From an uncultured Bacilli bacterium (lineage in GTDB: Bacteria; Bacillota_I; Bacilli_A; RF39; UBA660), in NCBI GenBank assembly GCA_934086935.1, contig CAKOIQ010000002.1, forward strand, positions 1 to 64,000: a DNA stretch of 64,000 nt. Reading direction: 5' to 3'. The position numbers were made by a program, and so were the translations under genes. The notes beneath the pieces are model-generated. The model was not told the origin of the DNA, ran no database searches, and worked only from the letters and a program-made list of their open reading frames with translations. Shown here piece by piece: positions 35,755 through 44,247 of this stretch (positions are counted from its first letter, which is position 1; the number at the start of each line of letters is the position of its first letter).

Positions 35755-38704
35755 AAGATTTAACAACAAATGTTAGACCAGATGGTGTTCCACTACTTGC
35801 AGCATTAAAATTATCTGCATCTGTTTGGGTACGTGCATATCCGGTTGTTGCTTTACTTCCAGAAAACATCTCTGACATGTCTTCTACTAAAGAAGTATTA
35901 AATGAACTTAAATCCAATGTTGTTGCGGCACTTTCATAAAACATATATGACATATATATAACATTGCTTGTATCAAAACTACTTAAATCTAATGTTGTTG
36001 CTTTACTTCCATTAAACATCTCTGACATGTCTTCTACTAAAGAAGTATTAAATGAACTTAAATCTAATGTTGTTGCTTTACTTCCAGAAAACATAGATGA
36101 CATATCATTAACATTACTTGTATCAAAACTACTTAAATCTAATGAGGTTGCGGCACTAGAATTAAACATTCGTGTCATACTAGTTACTTTTGATGTATTA
36201 AATTGATTAAGTCCTTTGATTTCGGTTGCTGCATTATAATCAAACATAGAACCCATATTTGTTACTTTTGAGGTATCAAAATTGCTTAAATCTAAACTTG
36301 TTGCGACACTATAAGAAAACATGTCTGACATATCAGCAACATTCGAAGTATTAAATTGATTAAGTCCTTTGATTTCTGTTGCGGCACTGTCAAAAAACAT
36401 CCAGGACATATCGGTTACTTTTGAGGTATTGAAATTACTTAAATCCAATGAGGTTGCTTTACTTCCAGTAAACATATGTGACATATCGGTTACTTTTGTG
36501 GTTTTAAGATTAGATAAATCTATGCTTTCTAATTTGGTATAATATCCAAACATGTATGATGCATTAGATCCAACTATTACTCCATTATCTTGACCAATGT
36601 AAAGTTCATATAAGCTATCATTATCTTCATCTAAGGTATATGCCATAATTGCTCCGTTGTGTTTTGCACCGGCATCCCAGGAAGCTATCGCATTACTTGG
36701 TACAATGTTTGTATTTTTAATAACAATCTTTTCTACTTGATTTTTGGTTATTGGTCCATTAAATGCTTTTGATGTTGCTGCTTTTGCAGTATCTTGTGCA
36801 ATTAATGTATCGTTTGCAATTATTATATATGGATTGCTGACTGTGCCATCTCCACCACTTATTATAGTGTCTGATTTTAAAGCAATAACTGGACGATATG
36901 CTACATTGTTGCTTGTTGAAATTGTTGGAGTAACATAATTATTCTTTATTCCATAAACAGATGGAGTAGAATTTTTATAATCAGCTGGGGTTATTGTATA
37001 ATATGCATAATTATTTGCTGCTGACGAATATAAATAACTTTTGTTGTTACCAATATATGCTTTATCATAGCCAATTGATAATCCAGCAAATAAGGCTTCA
37101 TCTGCTGTTAACATTCCAACCTTTGATTTTAGACCTGTTGTAACAGATGCGTTTCTATATGAAGGACTCGTTTCACTATAATTTCCAATTTGTGGAGTTG
37201 ACGATACGACTAAACCTCCAGATGGACAACTATATGTTGGGTTTGGTATGTTGTTGTTATAAGATTTATTAAATTTTTGAAGTCCTGAAAATGCAATGCT
37301 ATTGACATTGTCATATAATGTTGGATTATAGTTTTTATTTCTGATTGAAGTATCATTACAATAAATTATATCTTCTAAATAGTCATTATAGTTTGATAGA
37401 TTGTTTGTAGCCCAGGTGGACAAGACAGTTTCTGCATTGCTTCCCTTAAAATCTGAAGTTGCAGCGGTTCCATAAGTTCCTGTTTGAACTGTACCGGAAT
37501 TTTTTATAAATGGATTACTAGATGAACAACTTGATCCATCCCCATTTTCTAATACTAATTTTATAGCTCCATTACCCATTACTCTGACAATTCTCCAACA
37601 TTTGCCGGCAAATTGAACATAATTATTTTGAACATTGCCTCTAAAATAGTATGAGACACTGTATTCGTCTGGTTCTGATGACATGATTGCTTCATCACTA
37701 CTTAGTTCTGATGATTTAGTTTGATATGAATAATACATATAATATGTTGAATTATCAGAACCTACTTGAACATCATTTACGTAGAATACGTCACCGTTTT
37801 CATTATCAAAGGATATGTATTTTCCTTTTAGTGTTCCTTGTAAATTAGTATTTGATAAAACTAATGACGTAGGATTGGATAAAGAATATGTTCCATTAAC
37901 ATTTTTAGTTCTGGAAGCACTGTAATAAATAGTTTTTCCAGCAATTGATGATAAATCTGCTTTATGCACAGTTCCATCATTTATAGTTGTTGATGCGACT
38001 ACTGCTGATGGTTCTAATCCTGGAGTGGATACAGGAGTTTGTACCTTATTTGCTTTATTATTTCTTAGGGCGTAAAGTAACGTTCCATCTTCTGAACTAT
38101 ACCAATTGCTAGGTGCGGCAAAGTTGGCCTTACTCCATGTTACGATTGTACCAACTACAGCAAGGTTTGCTTCAAATTTTTGGTTAATCATTGTATTATC
38201 TGAAACTGCTATAATAATATTCATGCGATAGGTTTGAGTTCCGTTTGCTGGTAAAAAATCTGTATATACTCCAGACATTTGTAAACCGGTATCGGTAGTT
38301 ATTGTAGGTGCAGATGATAATAATAGTGCGCGTTCTAAATTATATTCATTAACTCTGTTAACAGCTATTTGAATTTTATTCGTTGCTATGGTTGTCGTAC
38401 TTTTATTTTGAACGCCAATATCAATTTTTATATCACGTGAGCATTTATTTGTTACTTTAAAAGTATAATAGTCACCATCATTCCATAAGCTATTAAAATT
38501 AGTGCTACGATCTACACTTTTACTTATGACATGGTTATCACTTTCAAATTTAATTGTTGCACAATCTGTTGTTTTTAATAAATGTTCTTTGCTATCAGTT
38601 CCTGTAACAGAAAAATAGGCATATGAAGTACCTGCTAATAGAATAATGGCAAATAAAATGCTGCATAATAAAATAAGTTTATTTTTTAAGATAGCTTTTT
38701 CCAT
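35753..38704 (-). CDS. large BspA/DUF285 repeat surface protein with TasA-like N-domain
   Basis: 983 residues, secreted. A SipW-type signal (LFAIILLAGTSYAYFSVTG) leads a TasA/camelysin-like domain (about 30-190), a linker with Thr/Ser, a middle domain with NYVQFAGKCWRIVRVMGNGA and NDGTVHKADLSSI (about 200-680), then nine ~24-residue DUF285 (BspA-like) units (LDLSNFDTSKVTNMGSMF) and the tail TTGYARTQTDADNFNAASS. DUF285 repeats are leucine-rich-like beta modules used in surface adhesion and protein binding. No LPxTG or membrane anchor is seen; the tail may be a cap or attachment unit. A full promoter lies upstream. Confidence 0.85.
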   Translation of the reverse strand: MEKAILKNKLILLCSILFAIILLAGTSYAYFSVTGTDSKEHLLKTTDCATIKFESDNHVISKSVDRSTNFNSLWNDGDYYTFKVTNKCSRDIKIDIGVQNKSTTTIATNKIQIAVNRVNEYNLERALLLSSAPTITTDTGLQMSGVYTDFLPANGTQTYRMNIIIAVSDNTMINQKFEANLAVVGTIVTWSKANFAAPSNWYSSEDGTLLYALRNNKANKVQTPVSTPGLEPSAVVASTTINDGTVHKADLSSIAGKTIYYSASRTKNVNGTYSLSNPTSLVLSNTNLQGTLKGKYISFDNENGDVFYVNDVQVGSDNSTYYMYYSYQTKSSELSSDEAIMSSEPDEYSVSYYFRGNVQNNYVQFAGKCWRIVRVMGNGAIKLVLENGDGSSCSSSNPFIKNSGTVQTGTYGTAATSDFKGSNAETVLSTWATNNLSNYNDYLEDIIYCNDTSIRNKNYNPTLYDNVNSIAFSGLQKFNKSYNNNIPNPTYSCPSGGLVVSSTPQIGNYSETSPSYRNASVTTGLKSKVGMLTADEALFAGLSIGYDKAYIGNNKSYLYSSAANNYAYYTITPADYKNSTPSVYGIKNNYVTPTISTSNNVAYRPVIALKSDTIISGGDGTVSNPYIIIANDTLIAQDTAKAATSKAFNGPITKNQVEKIVIKNTNIVPSNAIASWDAGAKHNGAIMAYTLDEDNDSLYELYIGQDNGVIVGSNASYMFGYYTKLESIDLSNLKTTKVTDMSHMFTGSKATSLDLSNFNTSKVTDMSWMFFDSAATEIKGLNQFNTSNVADMSDMFSYSVATSLDLSNFDTSKVTNMGSMFDYNAATEIKGLNQFNTSKVTSMTRMFNSSAATSLDLSSFDTSNVNDMSSMFSGSKATTLDLSSFNTSLVEDMSEMFNGSKATTLDLSSFDTSNVIYMSYMFYESAATTLDLSSFNTSLVEDMSEMFSGSKATTGYARTQTDADNFNAASSGTPSGLTFVVKS
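35849..36535 (-). repeat. nine tandem 72-bp DUF285 repeat units
   Basis: Each unit encodes about 24 residues of the form (T)LDLSxFxTSxVxDMSxMFxxSxA. Two variants alternate: LDLSSF-type and EIKGLNQF-type. Some units are almost identical at DNA level (35874-35913 equals 36024-36063), so unit number may change by recombination. Confidence 0.85.
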
Positions 38705-38730
38705 TTTTCCCTATCCTTCCCTATAATAAA

Positions 38731-38759
38731 AGAATATCATTTTTAGATTGATTAGTCAA
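38731..38759 (-). promoter_or_regulatory. promoter of the large BspA-like gene
   Basis: Minus strand: -35 TTGACT (38754-38759), 17-base spacer, -10 TATTCT (38731-38736), about 27 bases before the ATG. Confidence 0.55.
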
Positions 38760-38768
38760 TTATTCAAA

Positions 38769-38791
38769 TAAAAAAAGTAAGTTTTACTTTT
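38769..38791 (-). terminator. terminator of the rplU-prp-rpmA operon
   Basis: AAAAGTAA (38773-38780) pairs with TTACTTTT (38784-38791), with A tract at 38771 giving U on the minus strand. Confidence 0.7.
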
Positions 38792-39068
38792 CGTATACGC
38801 TTACTTTTTTCTTATCTCTTCCTAATCTTTCATACTTTACTGTTCCATCAATTAGAGCATATAATGTATGATCTTTACCCATTCCAACATTTTTGCCTGG
38901 ATAGATTTTTGTACCTCTTTGACGATATATAATTGAACCTGCTTTAGCTGTTTGTCCATCAGCAAGTTTAGCACCTAATCTACGACCTTCAGAATCTCTA
39001 CCATTTTGAGTAGAACCTTGAGCTTTAACATGAGCAAAACGTTGAATGTTTAATTTAATAAATAACAT
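38784..39068 (-). CDS. rpmA: 50S ribosomal protein L27
   Basis: 94 residues. It has an N-terminal extension [11 protein letters not shown] before [17 protein letters not shown], the part equivalent to MLKLNLQFF-A in Firmicutes L27, which is removed by the Prp protease. Prp is the next gene upstream, with two bases between them. The remainder is standard ([33 protein letters not shown]). Confidence 0.95.
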   Translation of the reverse strand: MLFIKLNIQRFAHVKAQGSTQNGRDSEGRRLGAKLADGQTAKAGSIIYRQRGTKIYPGKNVGMGKDHTLYALIDGTVKYERLGRDKKKVSVYEK

Positions 39069-39070
39069 TA

Positions 39071-39376
39071 TTATTCCTCACTTTCAACTTTAATATTTTT
39101 AGGATAATCTTTGCTTAAAGAAATTAACATTTCTTTAAGATTATCTAATAGTTTTTGACAAAGTTCATCTTCTTTAATTAAAACAATAGTAATTTTATCA
39201 CCATCATCAGAATATTCCATAGCATTTGGATTAACAATATGAATATCATTAACACTTGCTGTTACTAAACTAGAAACAGCAGCACATACTATGTCTTTGC
39301 CATAATTATCAAAATTAGCATGACCACTTATAGAAACTAAGTTGTCATTTAATTTAACTTTTATCATCTTAACCAA
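39071..39376 (-). CDS. prp: ribosomal-processing cysteine protease Prp
   Basis: 101 residues, YsxB/Prp family. Catalytic His and Cys are in [21 protein letters not shown]. It removes the N-terminal extension of L27 so that the peptidyl-transferase centre can form. It sits between rplU and rpmA as in all Firmicutes that use the system. Overlaps rplU by 8 bp. Confidence 0.94.
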   Translation of the reverse strand: MVKMIKVKLNDNLVSISGHANFDNYGKDIVCAAVSSLVTASVNDIHIVNPNAMEYSDDGDKITIVLIKEDELCQKLLDNLKEMLISLSKDYPKNIKVESEE

Positions 39377-39668
39377 CTATTTTCTTAATTATTAATTTAG
39401 TATAAGGTTGTCTATGACCTTTTTTAAGACGATATTTTTTCTTTGGTCTGTATTTAAATACTACAACTTTCTTTTGTTTACCATGTTTAGCAACTTCACA
39501 AGTAACTTTTGCGCCTTTAACATAAGGAGTTCCAGTTTTATCTCCAACAGATAATACATCAGTAAAATCAATTGTAGAACCTTCAGTAGCTTCTAATTTT
39601 TCAACAAAGATTTCATCGCCTTCAGCAACATAGTATTGTTTTCCACCAGTTACAAATATAGCTTTCAT
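39369..39668 (-). CDS. rplU: 50S ribosomal protein L21
   Basis: 99 residues. [38 protein letters not shown] and the C-terminal [20 protein letters not shown] are those of L21. First gene of the rplU-prp-rpmA operon. A GGAGG site precedes it, and the upstream ~100 bases may form the L21 leader. Confidence 0.97.
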   Translation of the reverse strand: MKAIFVTGGKQYYVAEGDEIFVEKLEATEGSTIDFTDVLSVGDKTGTPYVKGAKVTCEVAKHGKQKKVVVFKYRPKKKYRLKKGHRQPYTKLIIKKIVG

Positions 39669-39679
39669 TAATCTTTCCT

Positions 39680-39760
39680 CCCATCTAAAATTTAGGACAC
39701 GCCTTTAAGGTGTAGATAAACTAACTTTTAACCTTTTTAGTGCGGTTTATAAATTAATTA
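39680..39760 (-). promoter_or_regulatory. possible L21 leader RNA
   Basis: Between spoIVFB's upstream region and rplU, the minus-strand leader contains a CACCTTAAAGGCGTGTCC stretch that can fold with CACC-GGCGTG pairing just before the rplU ribosome-binding site. This is the position and type of the autoregulatory L21 leader in Firmicutes. Only eye inspection; a covariance search would decide. Confidence 0.4.
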
Positions 39761-39796
39761 CAAACAATAAGATAATAACAAAGAAATACTTAAAAG

Positions 39797-40543
39797 TCAA
39801 TTAATATTAGGAAATATATGTGTTTTTAGATATTTTTCTTCGGGAATATTATTAATAAAATTATATTTATTCTTATATAAACTATTGATATTATTAATAT
39901 ATTTTATTTTCTTATGTTTAACGTGATAAAGAGTTCTTTCAATTAAGAAATTATGATAAATATAATTAGTATTTTTAATATTTTCAATAATTTTAATTAA
40001 TAAATAAATTATTATTATAATTATACTTAAGTTATTAAAATTAGTTAGGATTAAAATTATTAAAGAAATAATACTTATTAGATTTATGAGTTTAATAGTA
40101 GTCAAATATTTAAATAGGCATTCTACTCCACTTTTAAGTATTTTAGAACCATCTAAAGATACAATTGGGATTAAATTGAATATCATAATTAATTTATTAT
40201 AGTAATTAAAAATATTAATACTAATTTCATTAATTAAACCGTATGTATGAAGATAATTCATTATAAATGATAATATTAACTGAAATAAAATACCAGCAAT
40301 ACTTATAATAAATATTTTGTAACTTGCGGTGTTTAATTTTAAATCAGAATTAATAATACTTCCAAAAGGAAGTATAATGATGTTATTTATTTTAATTTTA
40401 AATAATTTTAAGAAAAAAATGTGACCTAAATCATGAATAATTAAAATTAAACTTATAATCAATAAATAGTTAAAATAACCACATAATAAAATACTTAATA
40501 ATAATAGATAAGTAGTTATATTAATTTTAAATATATTCTTCAT
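39797..40543 (-). CDS. spoIVFB: SpoIVFB-like intramembrane metalloprotease (M50)
   Basis: 248 residues, polytopic site-2-protease family. The metal-binding motif is IIHDLGHIFFLKLF (HDxxH rather than HExxH), and the second ligand region is FNLIPIVSLDGSKILKSG, with the conserved Asp. The C-terminal region is short and lacks a recognisable CBS domain, although Bacillus SpoIVFB has one. It cuts pro-sigma-K. Its start overlaps the spoIVFA stop by 17 bp, the expected pair. Confidence 0.88.
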   Translation of the reverse strand: MKNIFKINITTYLLLLSILLCGYFNYLLIISLILIIHDLGHIFFLKLFKIKINNIIILPFGSIINSDLKLNTASYKIFIISIAGILFQLILSFIMNYLHTYGLINEISINIFNYYNKLIMIFNLIPIVSLDGSKILKSGVECLFKYLTTIKLINLISIISLIILILTNFNNLSIIIIIIYLLIKIIENIKNTNYIYHNFLIERTLYHVKHKKIKYINNINSLYKNKYNFINNIPEEKYLKTHIFPNIN

Positions 40544-41054
40544 AATTTAAGAATTTTCCATCTTTCATAAATAAAACATATAATTTATTATCTTTGGCAG
40601 TTGCTATAATATTATCTGATTCAATATAATCATATATTTTTACATTAATATTTTCAACGTTTGAATACCAATAATCAATACCATCCATACCTTGAATAAT
40701 AATTGTTTTACCATAATCTTCTTTTTCACCAACAAAGACAACTATTCCGCTTTTAAAAGGATATACTGTATTAATATTATTTATAACAGCACCATCTTTG
40801 TAAGTATTATAATCAGTATAATTAGTGTTATGGTTAGCGTTGATTATTTTTTCATCAGCAGGTAATACTTTACCAAAATATTTATTATAAATTTTAGTTA
40901 TTTTACTAAAATTAAAACTTTTATCATAAATATTATTTTTAAATAATAATAAGTTTTTATCACTATAATTAACAAATATTGAAGTTATTAAAAATAATAT
41001 TATACATATTAATACTTTAATTAAAAATGATTTAATATATCTTTTTTCTTTCAT
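40527..41054 (-). CDS. spoIVFA: SpoIVFA-like regulator of SpoIVFB
   Basis: 175 residues. One membrane helix (FLIKVLICIILFLITSIFVN) then an extracytoplasmic part ending in a degenerate M23/LytM domain (PFKSGIVVFVGEKEDYGKTI; IQGMDGIDYWYSNVENI). This matches SpoIVFA, which holds SpoIVFB inactive until SpoIVB cleaves it. No catalytic metal ligands of active M23 peptidases are seen. Order spoIVFA-spoIVFB-rplU-prp-rpmA is the Bacillus order. Confidence 0.88.
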   Translation of the reverse strand: MKEKRYIKSFLIKVLICIILFLITSIFVNYSDKNLLLFKNNIYDKSFNFSKITKIYNKYFGKVLPADEKIINANHNTNYTDYNTYKDGAVINNINTVYPFKSGIVVFVGEKEDYGKTIIIQGMDGIDYWYSNVENINVKIYDYIESDNIIATAKDNKLYVLFMKDGKFLNYEEYI

Positions 41055-41065
41055 GATTCACCTAC

Positions 41066-41440
41066 TTAACTATATTTATTTTCAAGATATTTTAGACCTA
41101 TATAAAAATATAATAGATTATAGAAAAGATTATTAATTAATAACTTAATAATATATAGATTAAACTTATTAAAAATACTATAAATAATAATTCCAAAAAT
41201 AAAATAATAGATTATAATAGTGATATATTTATTTATAAAATTATTATTTAAATAATTAAATATTTTTAAGTTTAAGAAATAAAGTAAAATTAATATTATA
41301 GTTATAAATGGAATACCGTTAATTAGAATATCTATTAATAAGATAATGTAAATTTTTTTATTATTTAAATGATAAATATTAAGTAAGACTGTAAATAATA
41401 AGATATTAGTATAATTATAAGTTATAAAATCAATTATCAT
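41066..41440 (-). CDS. mreD: MreD-like rod-shape membrane protein
   Basis: 124 residues, almost entirely hydrophobic with four or five helices (MIIDFITYNYTNILLF...). Weak sequence similarity; identified from the position directly after mreC (2 bp gap) and before spoIVFA. In Bacillus MreD is about 170 residues, so this is a short form. Confidence 0.72.
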   Translation of the reverse strand: MIIDFITYNYTNILLFTVLLNIYHLNNKKIYIILLIDILINGIPFITIILILLYFLNLKIFNYLNNNFINKYITIIIYYFIFGIIIYSIFNKFNLYIIKLLINNLFYNLLYFYIGLKYLENKYS

Positions 41441-41442
41441 AC

Positions 41443-42048
41443 TTACCTACTTATAACTGCAACATAATTAATATTTTCTATTTTGGGTATTTCTACTATA
41501 ATAGTTGTATCTAATACTTCATAGTTTATTTTAATTACTTTACCTATATAAGTATCATATAAACTATAAACATAATCATTTATATTAATGTTACTGTAAT
41601 TAGTTAACTCTCCTATTATGAGATTATTATTTTTGTCTTTATTAATTATTTTACCGTTTATGTTATCTATTTTAATAGTTAGATTAGTATTATATATGTA
41701 TGTCATTTCGCTAAAATTTGAATTTAATTTGGTAATAATTCCAATTAAGCCATGTTCGTTAATCACTTCGTCATTTAGATTATATTTACCATTTATATTT
41801 AGTTTATTAAAGTTATAATTATTTTTTATAGTATTTGATATAGAGTAACTATTTTCTATTTTAATGGTATTTTTAAAATTAAGTAATTCTTTATATTCTT
41901 TTTCTAATTGTTTATTTTGATTTTTTAAAGTTTCGATTTCTAAATTATTATTTTTTATATACATTAAGTTATTAATATTATGCATGATTGGTTCTTTTAA
42001 AATTATGAGTAGGAATAAAATAATAAAGCTTAAATAGTTATACTTCAT
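41443..42048 (-). CDS. mreC: rod-shape protein MreC
   Basis: The start is taken at the ATG at 42048 (MKYNYLSF), preceded by GGTG and overlapping the radC end by 11 bp; 201 residues. One membrane helix, a coiled-coil (NNNLEIETLKNQNKQLEKEY) and a beta-rich domain with VINEHGLIGIITKLNSNFS, as in MreC. MreC bridges MreB and the elongation synthases outside the membrane. mreB is missing between radC and mreC. Confidence 0.9.
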   Translation of the reverse strand: MKYNYLSFIILFLLIILKEPIMHNINNLMYIKNNNLEIETLKNQNKQLEKEYKELLNFKNTIKIENSYSISNTIKNNYNFNKLNINGKYNLNDEVINEHGLIGIITKLNSNFSEMTYIYNTNLTIKIDNINGKIINKDKNNNLIIGELTNYSNININDYVYSLYDTYIGKVIKINYEVLDTTIIVEIPKIENINYVAVISR

Positions 42049-42721
42049 TTTTAACACCATTATCAAAGAAACTATAATATTCTTTACCATTTGTTATGAT
42101 ATGATCTATTAAAGGTATTCCAATTACTTTACCTGTTTCAATTATATTATTGGTTAATATTTTATCAGCCATACTTGGATTTACTATTCCTGAAGGATGA
42201 TTATGCATTAAGATAAGAGCATCTGCTCTTTCTCTTATAGCATAGTTAAAGATTTCTTTAGGGCTTGCATAAGAGGCATTACTGGTTCCTTTATACATTT
42301 TCTTATAACTTATTAAACGTTTCTTATTATCGATTAAAATAACTAATAATTCTTCTTGCTTAGAATAAGAAATTAAACTAGAAAAGTATTCATTAATTGT
42401 TTGAGGATTATTAATAAGAATTCGGTCATTAATAGTTTTACTTAAGACTCTTTTTCCTAATTCAATTGAAGAGACTAAAGTTAAAGTTTTAGCTTTGCCT
42501 AAACCTTTTATTGATGTTAATTCAGAAATAGTTAATTCATCTAAACTTTCAATACTATTAATTTTAGATAGAATAATAGAACTTAATTCTTTGACATTAC
42601 AATTTTTAGTACCTGTTCCAATTATTATAGATATTAAATCTTCATTGCTTAAGTTTTCAACTCCATATTTAATTAATCTTTCACGTGGTTTTTCAGAATC
42701 AGGATACTTCTTTAAATTCAT
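42038..42721 (-). CDS. radC: RadC-family JAB1/MPN protein
   Basis: 227 residues. It starts with the helical region (KPRERLIKYGVENLSNEDLI, ELTSIKGLGKAKTLTLVSSI) and ends with the JAMM motif LMHNHPSGIVNPSMADK. Function in repair is not firmly established for the family. In Bacillus (ysxA) it lies upstream of mreBCD. Overlaps the SPOR gene by 4 bp. Confidence 0.95.
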   Translation of the reverse strand: MNLKKYPDSEKPRERLIKYGVENLSNEDLISIIIGTGTKNCNVKELSSIILSKINSIESLDELTISELTSIKGLGKAKTLTLVSSIELGKRVLSKTINDRILINNPQTINEYFSSLISYSKQEELLVILIDNKKRLISYKKMYKGTSNASYASPKEIFNYAIRERADALILMHNHPSGIVNPSMADKILTNNIIETGKVIGIPLIDHIITNGKEYYSFFDNGVKNEV

Positions 42722-43149
42722 ATTTTTTCACCATAACTTTCTAAGATTAAATCATTGATGCTTTTAAAGGTTTTTGTACTAGCTTCTTTCATAGTATTTT
42801 CATAGTTATTTAGAGCGGATATTAAACCACTATCACTTACAATTATTTCTTTTTCAAAGTAAGATATTTTTTGCTCATTTAAATAATTTCTCATTTTTTC
42901 GATGACATCATTATTTGTTAAAACACTATAAAATACTCTATAGACATCATCATCTGCTACAATAATAGAATTCGGATATTTATTTTGATATGTTTTAGCG
43001 GCATCAATATTTGTAAAAACACCAATTTGAAATCCAGTTGCATTTATTTCTTTATGTCTTATACTAGTAGGTAAATTACGATCAAAAACTAAAACTCCAA
43101 TTCCTGCTCCAAATAAAATTGCTAAAATGTAAGGTATTATTTTTTTCAT
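42718..43149 (-). CDS. SPOR-domain membrane protein, SpoIIB-like
   Basis: 143 residues. One membrane helix (KIIPYILAILFGAGIGVLVF) followed by a SPOR-like domain of ~75 residues (FQIGVFTNIDAAKTYQNKYP, RVFYSVLTNNDVIEKMRNYL). SPOR domains bind denuded septal glycan. In Bacillus spoIIB lies just before maf-radC-mreB, and this gene holds the same place; its C-terminal extension is different. A role in engulfment or septation is inference. Confidence 0.72.
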   Translation of the reverse strand: MKKIIPYILAILFGAGIGVLVFDRNLPTSIRHKEINATGFQIGVFTNIDAAKTYQNKYPNSIIVADDDVYRVFYSVLTNNDVIEKMRNYLNEQKISYFEKEIIVSDSGLISALNNYENTMKEASTKTFKSINDLILESYGEKI

Positions 43150-43248
43150 ATCATCACCATAAATACTATATAATAAATATCTTAATTTATTTGTCGAATT
43201 GTGCCTTATATTATTTATATTAACGATAATTTAATTATTTCCTTTAAT

Positions 43249-43284
43249 TAAAAATAATAGACTTTTTTTAGTCTATTATTTTTA
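43249..43284. terminator. bidirectional hairpin terminator
   Basis: AAAATAATAGACT (43251-43263) and AGTCTATTATTTT (43270-43282) form a 13-bp stem around a short loop. It lies between the SPOR gene's start and the terminator of the next operon; the 180-bp gap holds nothing else visible. Confidence 0.75.
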
Positions 43285-43308
43285 GATATCTATCTATAAT
43301 GCATCAAT

Positions 43309-43337
43309 ATAAAAAGAATAGCTTTGAATCTATTCTT
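43309..43337 (-). terminator. terminator of the 43330-45291 gene pair
   Basis: AAGAATAG (43314-43321) and CTATTCTT (43330-43337) pair around 8 bases and are followed by U on the minus strand. Confidence 0.7.
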
Positions 43338-44241
43338 CGAATACTGTTGGTTTAGGGTCAACAGATATAATATAAGAATTTTCTTGATAAGATGGTGTTC
43401 TTACAATGATATCTTTTATTGGAATTAAAGTATAATCTTTTAAAATAACATATTTATAAGTGAATGTTAGTACTTCATCATAGTATTTTGTTAATGTATT
43501 TATTTTTAAAGTTAAATATACTTGTTTATTTAGTTCTTTATCAAAATATTTAACTATTTCATAGAAGGCTTTATCTGTTTTTAAAATTCTTTCATTATAA
43601 ATTCTAATTACTTTTTCTCCTTCATAGTTACCATCGATTGGTTCAATTTGTGGGTATCTTTCATTACCATAAATAATGGCATATAATTTATTATCTTGAG
43701 CATAAACATAGTTAGACATAAAATCATAGTCGATTTTCTTGCCTAAAAATTCTGTTGAATATGTCCATTTTAAGGTATCACTTAATTCGTATTTAGCATT
43801 AGCAAATGAACTATATGCTGATTCTATTTTGTTTTCTAGGTTATTATCGTATAGTGTATATTCTGTATCAGAATCATCTATAAATGTTATGGTGGCTCCA
43901 TAACCTGGTCTAATATTCATAATATTTATTTTGTTTTGAGCATCATACACTTTATGATAACTAACTTCATTATTTTCTAATTTAGCTGGATCATATATAT
44001 AAATTACATTATTTGAAATAAATGCAAAATCTCTAAAGTTGGTATTTTCGTTTAAAATTTCTCCACCAGCAAATTTTAATTTATATTTTTTATTAGTTTT
44101 ACTGGATACTTCTTTCACTAGTGAGCTACTATTATTATTTTGATTTGTTCCTGCTTGACCAGAAATTAAAACGGTATACAAAATAACTCCAACAAGTAAA
44201 ACTATGCCAATTATTCCAAATATTATTTTTTTATTTTTCAT
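43330..44241 (-). CDS. membrane-anchored extracytoplasmic protein, unknown
   Basis: 303 residues: one N-terminal membrane helix (IIFGIIGIVLLVGVILYTVLI) then an Asn/Ser-rich linker (GTNQNNNSSS) and a beta-rich domain (KLKFAGGEILNENTNFRDFA; IYDPAKLENNEVSYHKVYDA). No family recognised. It forms a pair with the next gene, 6 bp apart. Both are similarly built, so they may act as one exported complex. Confidence 0.7.
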   Translation of the reverse strand: MKNKKIIFGIIGIVLLVGVILYTVLISGQAGTNQNNNSSSLVKEVSSKTNKKYKLKFAGGEILNENTNFRDFAFISNNVIYIYDPAKLENNEVSYHKVYDAQNKINIMNIRPGYGATITFIDDSDTEYTLYDNNLENKIESAYSSFANAKYELSDTLKWTYSTEFLGKKIDYDFMSNYVYAQDNKLYAIIYGNERYPQIEPIDGNYEGEKVIRIYNERILKTDKAFYEIVKYFDKELNKQVYLTLKINTLTKYYDEVLTFTYKYVILKDYTLIPIKDIIVRTPSYQENSYIISVDPKPTVFEE

Positions 44242-44247
44242 ATTAAC

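Noticed and set aside
35849..36535. CRISPR-like array
   Set aside because: The regular 72-bp repeats have no spacers and code for DUF285 units.
39680..39760. Other riboswitch before rplU
   Set aside because: No motif of a known metabolite riboswitch; only a possible L21 leader remains, listed with low confidence.
42038..42090. Long N-terminal extension of MreC
   Set aside because: The 14 extra codons lie entirely in the radC 3' end and precede a good ribosome-binding site for the ATG at 42048.
43150..43329. Hidden gene in the 180-bp gap
   Set aside because: Only two terminator hairpins are seen; no reading frame with a ribosome-binding site.
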